Shown one piece after another: positions 20,878 to 34,136 of a stretch of 64,000 nt of DNA. The stretch's first letter is position 1. Every line of letters starts with the position of its first letter. A program made the position numbers and the translations under genes. Origin of the DNA: Eopsaltria australis (lineage: Eukaryota > Chordata > Aves > Passeriformes > Petroicidae). A model generated the notes under the pieces. The model searched no databases. It was not told where the DNA came from and worked only from the letters and a program-made list of their open reading frames with translations. The stretch spans positions 124,001 to 188,000 of the forward strand of contig JAVTVJ010000945.1 in assembly GCA_034509425.1 (NCBI GenBank), in the 5' to 3' direction.

Positions 20878-23800
20878 TTTTCTTAAATAAAACTCATCTA
20901 TTTGGACACATGCATTCAGCAGAAAATAACAACAGTTATGCAGATATCCCAGCAACCACCAGACTACCCTATCCAAAAGAATGTATTCTAATATGCTGCA
21001 TTAAAGAAACAGCAACTTTTGCCACTTGGCAGCACACACTGTATTTGAACCCACTTATGGTCTAGTTTATTTGAATAAAAGGAGCAACAGTGTGCTCATT
21101 TGTACCTTGCGTTTATTAAACCCTGACTGTCCATTTTGATTTGTCACTGTTCAGCACCTTTAAAAATCAACACACAACCTCATAGACAAAGTTGAATGAA
21201 TTCAGTGCATTTCCAGTTTCTTTTACAAGTTGTCTCCCACCTGTATCCAGGGGAGTACGATATTCAGTGCATATTTAATATTTCCTTCATTTGCCTTCTG
21301 TCATGCTAGTGTTAGATCTTGCCAAGTGTACCATCAGCTACAGTAATCCTGCTGCTACTCACTACACAAGTGCAAAAGGTAGTGGAAAGAGGAATGTTCT
21401 CACTCCCCATACAAAGACCAGCTGCAGGCTCTAATCCAGCATGCATCTTCATGTGCACATGCTGTGCTCATGCTAAGCCCTGTATTTATTCCCATCATAG
21501 TATCCTGCAGTTTATCACAGGACAAAAGTTACTTTGGTCACCCTGTAATATGCAAATTGTTTGCAGCAGATTTATATACATACTGTGCACATACTGTGCA
21601 ATCTCCCTTCTCCCAAACTATAAAATTGAGAGGATTATTATAGTTTCTAAAGTAGATCAGCTTTCTAGCACACTTTGAATTTATCAGACTAAGAAAGTGA
21701 AGCATAAAGCTATCAGCTTGACTGTCTAACTGAGGGTAACAAATCCTGCTCTCAGCATTTTGATGCTTGTAGGGCAGGAGGGCTGCATAGGACACTTATA
21801 CCTGTGGTAATCATAGCAGGTATTAATGGTTGGTACTTATTTGCAGACACTGGTGCAGCTGCTCTCTAGTGCCCTTCTTCCCCAGACAAATGCAGCAGCA
21901 GTTCTGATCAGAGCTCCCAGACAGGTTCTTGCTGCCATCCCCCCAACACAAATGCCATTTCCTGAAGCTCCTGCTGTCATCTACCTACACATATATACAT
22001 ATCATTAGCTGTACAGTAAATGCCTGTCTGTGTGCAGGAAGAGTTAAATCACCACACTCAGCCCTTAACTGCAACTTTTTTCTCCTGTGGGACAAAAGCA
22101 CAGGACAGATGGAATGGGTTCCTCTGTCTAGACCTTGGGGTCTACGTGATGGAGGGCTCTAACATTAAACAAGCATGCACTACAGAGAGGACTAAATTCC
22201 GCTCTAAGAAACTCATGTGTCACCTCATTATAGACAGCAGATTTTCATGATGAAAAGTTCAAGTCACAATGAGACAAATGGGAGAATTTTCTCTCATTTT
22301 TGAGAGAGTTCCACCAGGTCATAATTAAAAGCAATACTTAGCCTAACACAAATTAGTGATTGATAAAAACAAGATGCAATCACAAGCACAGGCTCTTCTC
22401 TTCACTCTGCTTACCACATAATACTCTTTGGTGTGAAAAATGGTCTGGAAATTGTTTAAAAAGCCTCCCTTCTGGTGAGAATTCCAAAGTTTTTGGGTAA
22501 CAGTTCTGCCAGACACACCACAAAAACAGAGTCTGTTACAGTATATTGATAAGTCTGTTTCCACTCCTAGGAAAAGCCAGATGGTGTAGAGGTGTGTGAC
22601 AGTAATTTCTAAACCAAAACCAGAAAAAAATTTCTAAAACCCCAAAATAGTTGTGGTTAGTTTCAGTTTAAGGATCAAATTCAGGTCAGTTCCACTTTAT
22701 CCAGACCAATTCACCTCTCCCTACTATTATTTGATTGCTGACAATGTGCTTGCTGCTGTAAAATCCTCAAAAAGAAAAGGAGTGTAACTTCAGGAGTTTA
22801 AACACAGATATAGAGGAACAGGATGTGCTAAGCAGCTAAGAAGGAATTCAAACTAATGAAATTGTTTTCCCCTAAAATTCTAAAAAAATTAATAAAAATT
22901 TTCAACACATTTACAATAAAAAAAATCAACATTTTTGTAGATTCATCTAAATTTAATTGAAGCCTTGAACTGCACGCAGGCTTCTGGTATTTCAAAAAGC
23001 AGCATTTACATGAAGAAAGTATCATGCCAAAAACCAGGAAGTGATGCTCCATTAATATTCATTACATGCCAACACTCAAAAAAAAGGAAAGAAAATGTAA
23101 GCTGCCAAGTTTATTTTGGCAAAGCTCTATGACATGATTTGTATTCAAAGCAAAATCTAGAAAAATGTCTTTAAATCAATGTAAATCCCTTTCAAATTGA
23201 AAAAAAACCCACATAAAACATAAGGAAAAAGCACTTCTGAGTTTTAGTCTTTTTAAAAATGCTACACTGTATATAAGCAATTTAAGAGAAGTACATTGTC
23301 ACAGAAGATCTACCAACTTAGGTTAGATACACTTTTTCCTGTCTTTGCAACAAAGAACTTTATCTGTTTGTTATCAAAGAATTATAAAATAATGATTTTT
23401 AATATTATTTTCCCTTCCCATCTATTTTCATAAAATATATATATCAGCAAAATTTTTAAATGAGTGAGAACACCAACTACAGAGAATAATCTCAGTTTTC
23501 CTAGGCAAAGACCAAACTACACAAGAAGATGGCAGTGGCCTTTAGCGTAGTGTTAGCATACTTCTGAGAAATGAAAACATTGATTCATTGCCTGGCTGGG
23601 CCAGAGGCAGGATGGGAGCCAGTGATGTCCATATTGCAGAGTGGAATGAATGCCATACAGAAATTCCTAAAGCTCTTCTGCAGAGATTTGCAAAAACAGC
23701 ACACCACACACATTTGGCCACATTGCTTCTGGCGCTCAAGTAATTTTTTATAAAAGCAGGGCAGGTATTTCCCAGCAGCACAGGACCAGTACATTGAGCT

Positions 23801-25822
23801 GCCATCGTGACACACAGCACAAGAAATCAGTCTAGCAGGTCTGTCCTCAACACAGAAACTGGAAGCCTCTATTTATGCATGTTTGAATTCCACCTACCAA
23901 TTGCAGTGGCTAGAAAAACAAAGGCATTTCTGAAGCCAAACATGAAGACAAGGAACAGGCCCTCACATGAATGCATGAAGGTGTTGTTTCTAGACCAATT
24001 TCACTGAGTTCCTGAGTGACTTAATGCATCTTTTCCTCAGTTCCTCTCCCTTTCAAACACAATTAACAGCTCAGAGAGACTGAGAATTAACTCTATAAAG
24101 CAGAAATTCTTAAATTACGAGACAGCAGGAAAGCAGCCGTGTACATCCCCAAGAGTGACGTCTGAAAACCTGCATCTAGGGCATTGCTGTCTCTGCTGCT
24201 CTTCCTCTCTTTTCCCATTTTCCCCACCCCATGCAAGTTCTGTCCTTTCCTGATGTCTTGAGGTTTACCTGGTGCCAGCAGGCAGGGGAACACGAGGTGA
24301 GTGGGACCATGGCCTATAGTGCAGGTAAAGGTATTCTCTCCAGCTATATGTAGGGCTTCTCCTCTTTCTCAAATACCTCTACTTCTGGGAAATCAAATCT
24401 GCCCAGAGCAGATCCCACCCTGCCCAGGAGAGTAGGGCAGGCTGGTCACAGCCAGGTAGCTCCAGGGCTGGTGACAGGGCACAGATGTGAGGCAGGAACA
24501 CCTTTGAGCAGGGAGAACAAGATGAAGGAACAGAGAGTTTTGATAGTTCCCAGAAGGCAGGGTTTGAACGAGGAGCTCATTAGACAAGGAGGGCTAGCAG
24601 AACCCTTGCTTAAAAGCTGTTTTCATCTGATTTAGGAAAGATTACTGAGCTGGGATTTGGGCTGGATGAAAAAAAGAATAAATCAGGTGTGGTGGCAATC
24701 ATCAGTAAAAATTGCTAGGCCTGGCTTAAAGGGTAACTGAGAACCAGGGCTGAGGAACTGGAGAAACACTGCAGCATTAGAGAGGGTGAGTGACAGTGGC
24801 AGGGTAAAGAAGCAAGCTTAGAACCATTTTTGACTGAACAGCAGAAAGCAGGTCTCATCTGTAAAACCACTGCTCTGAAACCATTAGAGGCCATTATTGG
24901 CAGATATCCATACATTCGTGCGGATGTATTACTTTTCAAAATTATCATTCAAGTCTGTTGGTGTAGGAGTTTAAAATACACCTTTCAGTTGTAAGCATAT
25001 ATGGTAATGTTCTTCACCTCATTTAAAAATGTCTTTCCTTCTCTGAAACAGTGGCCCCATTGAGTAAGGACTGAAAGATGAAAAGCAGATGCTTCCTAGG
25101 AGACTGGCAAAACTGGTAATTCAGAAGGCATCTCACTCACCTAATTACTGAGTAGGACAGTATCTAACAGTTATTAGATAGTAATATTATTAAATGCTAC
25201 TGAAAGAAACCTATAACTCTGGGAGCCCTGTAAATTCTCCATTAGTGTCAGCATCCAAATTCAATACTGTTGAAGGGAATCCTGGCAGATGAGAACAGAC
25301 CTTTTACATAATTTTCCAAAAAAAATTGTCACCTCTCTGATTTTTCTAATATTTTCAGGCGGTCTTGATCAGGCACAATTTTTAAAGTCAAATGAGATTT
25401 TTGGATCTATGCCAAGTTGCTCCTTTTTTCCTAAATCTTAAATACTTGACATGCTTATGAAATCACTACTGATGAGAAAGTGACAAATTTTCAATTGTTT
25501 ACTTAGTACAAGGAGAAGTTGCAAACTATTCCACTGCCTTGTAAAAATTCAAGGGAGTGAAAAATATGTGGAGAGAAGAAGAATACCTACCTGATCAGCA
25601 ATAGTGAAGGAAGTAAAAGGTGAAAGCACTGGGTCAGACTCAGAGAAAAAATATGGAGGGTGGGACACAGGCAGAAGGTGGAGGGAGAGAGACAGAAATA
25701 ATCAAAAGAACTAGGGACAAAGATGCAAACAGAAAAAAATGAAAAATATATTAGAGGAAAATTAGACAGAAATACTGACCTCTCAGATTTAGAAGAATTT
25801 AAAATTTGGTATGTTAAGGGTT

Positions 25823-25825
<3 letters not shown>
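20878..25825. other. Unique intronic sequence
   Basis: Mostly AT-rich with slightly GC-richer parts around 21300-22150 and 24100-24900. No recognised repeat. The Cys-rich ORF at 23585-23881 is listed separately; other open frames (up to 119 codons) have no support. Confidence 0.55.
23585..23881 (-). CDS. Cys-rich open stretch, hypothetical (not recognised)
   Basis: A minus-strand frame stays open from just after a TAA near 23884 down to TGA at 23585. It encodes an unusually Cys-rich segment: SCAVCHDGSSMYWSC, then CFYKKLLERQKQCGQMC and VVCCFCKSLQ, then NFC and PLCNMD. There is no ATG near its left end (an internal ATG follows CHDGSS), so if real it would be an exon rather than a gene. A second minus frame through the same DNA is also open (23542-23820), which weakens the case. 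I do not recognise the family. It could be an alternative exon of BNC2, a decayed retrocopy, or chance. Confidence 0.2.

Positions 25826-25865
<40 letters not shown>
25826..25865. repeat. (T)40 homopolymer
   Basis: Forty consecutive T. It could be the reversed poly(A) tail of a minus-strand retroposed sequence lying to its right, but no element is recognisable there. Confidence 0.9.
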
Positions 25866-25867
<2 letters not shown>

Positions 25868-28460
25868 GGTAATGGGCACAATTGCAAACTGATTGGTTTG
25901 CCTGCAAAGCTCACATGTGAAAACATGCCGTTGCACATCATGTGCATACATCCTATTGAAATCCAGACAGACATTAATCACCAAAAGAGGAAGTATGAAA
26001 TTCACTTTAATGATTTCTAGACTAAATACCCCCAACACACACACACCCACCCATTTCAAAGCCTTTTACTAGTGTTCTCAAGGTACATCTGTTACCTTAA
26101 TGGTTATAGCAAAATATCAGGAGCTCAAATTAATTTAGCCTATTTTGCAAAGCACCTTCAAGTTCTTGAGGTTCACCTGTGCAGTTCGGAACCAGACGAG
26201 TTTAACTACTGAGAATTTATCTGTATCACTGATGGGCAATTTTTCAAAGGGGCTTGTAACTTGCCAGGTCAAAAATACACCCATATGTTGAGAAAAAATT
26301 ATATAGAAGCCAGAAGTATTTTGCTTTTATTCTTAATCTTCACTTCATAAAATATTATTCCTTTTATATACTAAAAGGCTCCTGATCTTTTCAAGGACAC
26401 AAAATATAAATTTAAAAAATGGAGCAACATCAGCAGCTTTCTGATGAATCGTTTCTCACAGAACAGCAGGTTCTCAAAAAACACTGAACTGGTATAAGAA
26501 ACACTCCTCAAAACTTCATGTGCATGAAACCTCAGCATGGAGAGCAGATGAGGCAAATATACCCCAAGACCCACTAGATTCAGCTAGAAGACCCTTGGAC
26601 TCCCAACTTTCATGTCAGTGAAAGGAAGCCAGATAGACGCATACTTTAACTCCCATTTGTGTCCAGGGAATGACAAAACTGGAAAATGTTTGTCCTACTA
26701 AATTAAGAAAATAATTATAATATGATTTATCAAAAAGGCTTGTCCCCCTATCTGACTATGTCTCCAAGGAAAACACTAATTAAGCAGTTTCAGAGTCCAT
26801 GTGTTAATCTTTTTACCCTTCCACAATTTCTGAATCTTTGAATCTGCTTTTGCTGTCTTTGGTATAAAGGTAGGCTTTGCAAATGTACCTAATTCCCATA
26901 ATGCAGTAGCACAAAATATGACCCAAAAGCTACATGCTTTTGTTTTAGCCTGCCAGGTACTTACAGCCAGGGTATTCCACTGCACTTAATAGTGAGGAGG
27001 CAGCAGCTGGTCCACCAGCAACTCCTGCCTAGAAACATCTCATACCTTCCTTAGCCAAGCAAAGGTAGCTCTGGATGACAAGTGCTGCTGAAGGTGGGCC
27101 AGAGAGAAGCTTTGGGGGAGATCAGAGATCTGTAATATTTTTCAGCCTAATTATAAAGTTGTAGGAGATTTAGTTTCACTAACACTGCTGTTTACTCAAC
27201 AGTATGCCTGATACAAGTATTTCAAATTTCAATTCCAGCCCTGGAAAAGAAAAATCCCTTTAATGACACCAAGCCTGGAACTAAAAAATTATTGGACATC
27301 TAAGAACTCAGAATACCCCGAACTCCATCTAAGAAAAATGGTAAAATAAACTACCTGAGTACATGACATTGTACAGGTCCTTTGCCAGACATCAACAAGA
27401 TGTGAGAGTACTCAGATGTGTTTCTGAGTACGGTGCAAAAAAAGGTAAATATAACTGTAAAGTCAGACATGCTAAAACCACATTTGAAGTGGCATACTAG
27501 AAAACAGAGAGATTTATGGACTTCTATAGGAGATGTTTATATAAGTTTCAAAGGTTATTTTAAAAAAAAATTGTTTAAAAATATTTCACCAGGAGGCTCC
27601 ATGGAAGGAACACCTGTTTAAACTGTTTCCTTAGTATTGCAACCAGAACTCACCAATGTGACAGGGTCAATCAGTTCAGGTTTTCACAGATCTTGAGCTG
27701 TTAGGTGAACCAGTTTTAAAGATCACAAATGACTAGTACATGAATCAAGAGAAGTTTTTGTGCAGTTAATTTTTATGATGTGATTAACTAAATACAATTA
27801 CTATGGTTCAGTTCAATAAGTACTACAGTTACTTGCTCTAATTTTTCCCAGTTCTCAGATGGTAACAACTACAAAATATAAATGAAATGGCCTTTTATGT
27901 TTCATGACAGCCTTACTTGGTTTCTCAGCAATTCTATTAATTTAATAAAAACCTATGGACTTTTCACACCACAGACAATTTAAAAGGGTTTGAAAAATAT
28001 TGAAAACATTACATTTGCCATAGACTTCACAACTATGACTATGTCCTAAATTTCCAAAACATCAGTAAAAAGGATTTTTAAACCATGCTTTTAGTTAAAT
28101 ATTTTCACAAAACCCTTTAGACTTTTTTTTCTTCTACTTCTTTGGTAGAGTTAACTTCACAACCCACATTGCTCCAGCCTGCACACACTTTATAAACTCA
28201 ACAATATATGCTAGTGTTTCACTGAGTGTTGCTCATACCAGCTAGGAGTTTAGCATTTGCAGCTGACTGACAAGACAGTAAATAAGCATATAACTCAAAA
28301 GTAATTATTACCTACTAAGTATTAAACCTGATTCAAATCTGATATTTGTGGAATATTTGGGGAATGCCCCTTTGCACTTGTGCTCATTTGAGGACTAATA
28401 CATGCAAAGGACTGAATACAGAGCCCGGGAAAACATAAAGTAATGCAGACCAGATTCCTT
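25866..28460. other. Unique intronic sequence
   Basis: No gene or recognised repeat. A short (CA)n occurs at about 26034-26046. Confidence 0.55.
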
Positions 28461-28552
28461 AAATATATATACACACACACATATGTATATATACACATGT
28501 GTGTGTGTGTGTGTGTATGTGTGTACATATATCTGTATATATATATATATAC
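28461..28552. repeat. Compound TA/CA/TG microsatellite
   Basis: Alternating purine-pyrimidine tract: TA units, CA units, an ACACATGTGT palindrome, about nine TG units, and TA units again. All of it favours Z-DNA or cruciform forms and length variation. The minus-strand ORF through it (28322-28528) is an artefact. Confidence 0.9.
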
Positions 28553-28863
28553 ATTTATTTAAAGAAAATGAATGGATTTTAAATATGTAAATATTTCATG
28601 TATAAAAAGATGTCCTACTTAAAATAAGTGAAAAGGACAGGAGTCAGAAAAAGGGAAGCTGGCCTGATTTAAATTCTAACACTGTCACTGATTGATTTAA
28701 TTACTCCCTACAAAAGTATTGTATGGAAAAACTGCACTTTAATAACCACATCATTAGTAGGAAAATAAACTAAAGAAAGGACTTTACATTACATAGAGGA
28801 TCTGGTCAAAACCTTCCTTTTCATTGATTTCAGTGAGCTCTGGATGAAGGCCATATTGATTGC

Positions 28864-29012
28864 AGGCAGTGTGGTTCAATGATTAAGACAGCAAATTTAA
28901 GTTTCATTCTTAGCCTGGTCATTCACTGGGTTTGAGTCCAGGGAAAGTTAATCACTTCTTGTGTCTCACTTTTTCCATCCATGTAATGGGAATAATTCTA
29001 ATTCCCTTTACC
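28864..29012 (+). repeat. MIR-like SINE (ancient)
   Basis: Key phrases appear in MIR order: ggcagtgtggttcaatgatt aaga near the start (MIR: 'agtggttaaga'), cactgggtttgagtccag (MIR: 'ctgggttcgaatccc'), aaagttaatcacttcttgtg tctca, and ccatgtaatgggaataatt (MIR: 'catctgtaaaatggggataat'). It is clearly diverged, as expected for a family inactive since before birds and mammals radiated. Confidence 0.6.
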
Positions 29013-32000
29013 AATAAAGGGAACCAATATGTTCAGACAAAAGCCCAAAAGCTAAATATTCAACTTAAATAAGTATGAGACAAACTCTTAATTTTAAACA
29101 AAATTTCTTGGAATGGTGGGAGCTTCAGCTAGTAATTTATGATCCAGCTCATATGGTAATCTTCTATAGTATGTCTCAGTTCAAACCCTGTGTGTATGTG
29201 CGCATGTGTGCATGAAAGGGAGAGAGAGAGGCAGAAGACACTTTTGCTCACTAACTGGCACTTCATGATATATTTGATTTTTTGTAATAAAGCAAAGAAA
29301 AAGTAGTTGTCAGTTAAAATGCCATTTCTGTCACACTTTTTAATAATATTGCTTCTGTAATTATACTGTGGTTCTTTATTCTTACTCAGTAAAAGCTTGC
29401 TTAGTTTTAGCATGGAAAACAATTTATGAAATTACAGAAACAGACTGAACGCAGCAGTTCATTTGCTGAGGCAATTATCCAGATCCTTGTCAAAAAAGAG
29501 AGAGACTAAAGACTGTGATGTGCAAAAAATGTTTCTAATTCTATGCTATAATACATACAATATGTCTGTGGTTGTGCTGGATTATGTTAATAAACTGCAG
29601 TCGAAATATATTTGTCACAACACAAAGGAAGGGTGCTATCAATTGTCTTGCCAGATAGTTTAAATTAGTCACCAAAACGTCTAGCCAGGGTTTCCTCTGT
29701 GACCCTTAGATGAAGGGAGAGGCTTATTGGACAGTTTTTCCTGTGGGAATAGACAGATTCTTCTAATGCTCAATTATTTAGAATAATCTGGAAAATAACT
29801 GTAAAGTGAACTGTGTCACAGTTGCTTTTTTTAACAGATATGAAGAATTCAGCCCTGAACACAAACACTGTGTTATTTTTGGCTGGTTATCACTCAGAAA
29901 TGAGTTCCCCTAATATTTCTTAGAAAAAAATGGAGAGAAGCTGTATTTCTTCTTTTGGGAAGAGTAAAGTGTATAAAGAGTGAGATACTGCTCAGAAAAA
30001 AAGAGCAAACAAATTGTGGCAAAAATGTAAGCCCATAGTCCAGAAAAAATCCATTTCAAAAAGGAAAAAATAAATGATATATAGAAAACAGAACACAGAC
30101 TTGTTTGTTAACCTACATATATTCAGAAAGAAATCTATTGGAAGAGTCAGTAGAATAAATCGTTGGAAGTCAAGTCAGTAGAATAAGAAGTTGGAAGGAG
30201 AGCATCTTAAAGCAAGCTAGCACTCCAGAAATACATTAAGTATCATGAATTCACTGAAATTCATTATTTTTGTATTTTTAATATCTATCCTTTCTTTTTA
30301 GACATTTATCATTTACACTAAAATATAGTCATTTATAAAATTTAATAATTTGTCCAATCATTTATGGTAAGAGAAAAATGCAAATTTTATATTATTTAAA
30401 CTGAAAATGCAACAGTTCCTTTTTTCCAGCTAGACATTTCATACTTCAGCAGAAGATACTGCTGTAGAGTCCTTGCTATAAACTTTGTTTTGTTGGAAAA
30501 AGACTGGAAAAGAGAAGACCTAGCACACAGCAAAAATGGCATCCAAACACAGATCATGAATTGTGAGCATGCTACTAAAGTTTCATGTATTAAAACATGG
30601 ATGACGTTTCCTCCTTCCCCACCTTCCCCAACATCTGGAGATAGTTTGGTGGAGCAATTTCCAGAAACCAAACAGTATCTTTGCTTGACTAGCTCTTTTC
30701 ATCCACAAATAAACAATTAATGAAATGGTCAAGTAATTTCTAAAGTGTTCATATTCATTAGACTGTTTCCTGAAATTAAGTAGCTGTTCCTTGATGCAGT
30801 GCCCACATTAATGGCACTGGTATTTTTTTCCCAGATATAAAAGTTTTTAAAGAATATCAATCCATGTTTAATTTATTGTAGGAATCAAAGCTGACGAAAA
30901 AATGTTTCCCACTTTTAAAAATAAATTTATTTGCATAATAACAGAAGGGTGGAAGAACTAAAGAACTATTCCACTTGAATCATTAAAAGCCACTGTATGG
31001 AGCACACTTCACCATGGGTCAACACTTAGGTTGTTTTATTTTGTGATTGAGTCTCTGAATTACAGATGAAGATATCTGAAGTTATGACAGGCTGTAATAT
31101 ATTTTAATTCGAGCATCCAATACAGGGCAGAAAAATAAACTCTACTGTGCAGAGGTCTGATTTAGAACAATTGTTCAGTACGATTAATTTCAATATTCAA
31201 CTGGGCAGGTTAAGAGTCTGCTAGATATCAGCAACTTAACAAATCCTGGTTGTCATTTCTGACCAAAAGCTCATACTAAAACACTGCTTGCTCTTTCCAC
31301 ACCACTTATTTTTTATGTGTTGCCTACTGTCAGGTAAAGAAAGCTCTGTGAAAAATTTTTCCAGCTCATCCTCTGGTCTCAAAATTTTCCCTGTAGATTT
31401 TTTTACAGCATAGCTTTGCTTGAGCTGCAAATACATTACATAACATAATTTCCACTCAGTGAAGGTAAATACCAGTTTACAGAAATCCATCTCACATTCA
31501 CTGGTAAAAGGCTGTGACACAGCATTGCCACTCGTTTTTTGACAATTTTACTTTCCCATCATTTACTGTCCTAGTAAAGAGTTGAGGCAGGAGAAATGTG
31601 TCCCAGTTTTCACCAGAACATGAACAGAAGCTGCTGAGCAATGAGTGTAATTTCCCTCTGCCACTTGGCTGTAGTGGCAGTGGCTCTGGAGGAAGCTGCT
31701 GGGAGAGACAGGTGGTAGGGGAAGTGCCTGAACCTCAGTGCTCATCCTGTACTGACCATCACTCCATGCAGAGCTGTTCACAGGACACTTGAACAGCAGC
31801 ATGAATCAACTGGGAATAACAACTACTGAAAAATGTTTATACACCAAAGTACATTTATTTAATGTTTTACAAATTGAAGCCCTCATACTATGAACATTCA
31901 CCTCCTAGTAAACACTGCAACAAGTAATTCTGTCAGTAATAATTTTCTATTACTTCACATACACTAAAGTTTACAATCCAGGCCACCTTTGCACAAGTCA

Positions 32001-33544
32001 CCCAAGTACCTAGCTTAGGGGATTCTCTGTTTCTTTCTCAGATACACCACTGGTTTAAACTCACATTCTTATATAAAGACATAATTCCATACCCCTTAAA
32101 TAAATGCTGCTTTTAAAAATAAATGGATAATTTGAGCAACATAAAATGCCTAAGCTGAAAGGGCATCTCTGTCTGTCAAGCTCTCACACAACTGAGAGAG
32201 CTGAGGTATGCACACTGAGGCAGGAGTGATCAGGATCCATCAACAGTCTCTTTTGGCCAAATGAATGAACAGTGCTGAGAGATGGGAGAATGCAACTCTA
32301 GGCATGAAAGGAAACAGAAAAATACTTCAGGCGACTCTCTTTCTGAATAAGAACATTCACACACTGTATTATCATGGTTTACCTAAACCACTTAGCAAAA
32401 TGGATTCAAATGATCTTCTGCATTTGTCACTGCACTGACAAGCTCCAGATCTAAATATTACCTCTGATCAGCAAACAGAGAAACCTGAAAGTTGTCAATT
32501 ATTACATTTTACTGTAGGCTTCAAAAAGGATAATGCCTGACACAGACCACTATTATTACACTGGGCAAGTCATTTACTTTCCTTCCCTCACTTTTCCCCA
32601 TCTAGAAATTAGAACAATTAAAGTGACTTCATTCCTAGAGTGCTTCAGACCTCATAGACATAAAGCAGTGTCCAAGCTGTGGGTTCTATTTGCTTTCAGG
32701 AATCAAAACTAATCTATGCAATAGGTAAAACATATTACTCTCTGTTGTGGTATACCCAGAGAACAAAGGTCTGCACAGTCAACTACCAATAGGATGATAA
32801 TCCATTCTTTTCTTGAGGTCAGCTTTAACCTGGGGCCCCTTCAGACATAGTCAGGACAAAAGAACCAACCAATAAAACAGAAATTAAAAGATCACAAATC
32901 AATTTAACTTGACTAAATCTTTACAGTCATATCCAAACTTCAATTGTGCACATGATAGGAATTATTTCAATGGAGAACTAAGAAATTTAGGTGAACATAA
33001 AAAGAAATTAAAATGAAATTTTCAAATTTGCTATTTAAAATAAAAATATGAATTTTCAATTTTGTAATAGAAAAGCAATTTTTCAAACATAGAAATAACT
33101 TCATAGTGACAGGCCTATTGAGATTTACAGTATTTGATAATATATTCACATTTTCAATATGAAACAATCTCTTCTCATAATGTGCTTTTTAACTCAAAAT
33201 ATTCTAGACAGGTAGAAAGGAGGCTGTGATATTATTCTGATAGCTAACAAAAAGGAAATTTTCACTGCTACATGGGTGATCATTGAAATTTATTACAAAA
33301 GACAAAACCATGTAAAACAGATATATGACCATTAATGTAGGACTAAGTGGGAGCAAAAATTATTATTATTATTCACTTTTATTACTATTTATACTGAGTC
33401 TAAACTGAATAGCCTAATTCTGAAGGTTGTGAATAACTTTAGCCTTTCAGGGAGTGATTTGAAGAATACTGTAAAGAAGAGTGGCAGACAGGACAAAAAC
33501 AAATCCAAAAACAATCTGTAAGGAGGTAAGCTTGAGCAAAAGGA
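29013..33544. other. Unique intronic sequence
   Basis: No gene recognised. Holds a short (GA)n at about 29220-29230, the MIR-like piece at 32550-32640 and (ATT)n at about 33358-33373. The 94-codon minus-strand frame at 31236-31520 has no similarity that I can name. Confidence 0.55.
32550..32640 (+). repeat. MIR-like SINE 3' half
   Basis: ctgggcaagtcatttacttt, then cacttttccccatctagaaat and tagaacaattaaag, follow the MIR 3' half ('gggcaagtcacttaacctc ... tttccccatctgtaaaatg'). Confidence 0.45.
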
Positions 33545-34136
33545 TGGAATGCTGGGCTGCATCCAAAGCAGTGTGCCTAGCAAGTTGGAGAAGGTGATTC
33601 TCCTCCTCTCCTCCTCTCTGGAGTGCTCCATCCAGCTCTGTGGCCCCAAACAAAATAAGGACATGGAACTGCTGGAGCAAGCCCGGAGGAGAGCCACAAT
33701 GCTGATAAGGGTACTGCAGCACCTGCCCTATGAAGTCAGACTGAGAGAGTTGGGGCTGCTCAGTCTGGAGAAGAGAAGGTTGTGTGGAGACCTCACAGCA
33801 ACCTTACAGGATCTGATCGGGGCCTGCAAGGAAGCTGGAGAGGGGCTCTTCATCAGAAATTGTAGTGATAGGAAAATGGGGAATAGGTACAAATTGAAAG
33901 CAAGGAAATCTAGGCTAGATATTAAGAAAAAAATTCTTTATTATGAGGGTGGTGAGCTGGAACATGAGACTGGAACAGGTTGCAGGTGCTCCAACTCCGG
34001 CAATGTTCAAAGCCAGCTTGGGTAAGGTCTTGACCAACCTGATCTAGTGGGAAGTGTCCCTGCCTATGGCTGGGGGGCTGACTCTCAATGATCTTTAAGG
34101 TCCCTTCCAACCCTTAAAATTCTATGACTCTATGAT
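33545..34136 (+). repeat. CR1 LINE 3' fragment with intact terminal octamers
   Basis: Translates as the CR1 ORF2 C-terminus (MLGCIQSSVPSKLEKVILLL, then LLEQARRRATMLIRVLQHL and YEVRLRELGLLSLEKRRL). The untranslated end is tgatctttaaggtcccttcc followed by the octamer pair attctatgactctatgat. The frame stays open for 158 codons (33549-34025) but lacks all catalytic RT motifs, which lie further 5' and are truncated away. The terminal repeats are well preserved, suggesting a moderately young copy. Confidence 0.9.

Noticed and set aside
21319..21678. 119-codon + strand ORF (Cys/His-containing)
   Set aside because: Cysteines are not in a recognisable zinc-binding spacing, and there is no start context or conservation evidence.
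31236..31520. 94-codon minus-strand ORF (KSTGKILRPEDELEKFF segment)
   Set aside because: Protein-like composition, but no recognised family, no cysteine or motif pattern and no good splice sites; left as unsupported.
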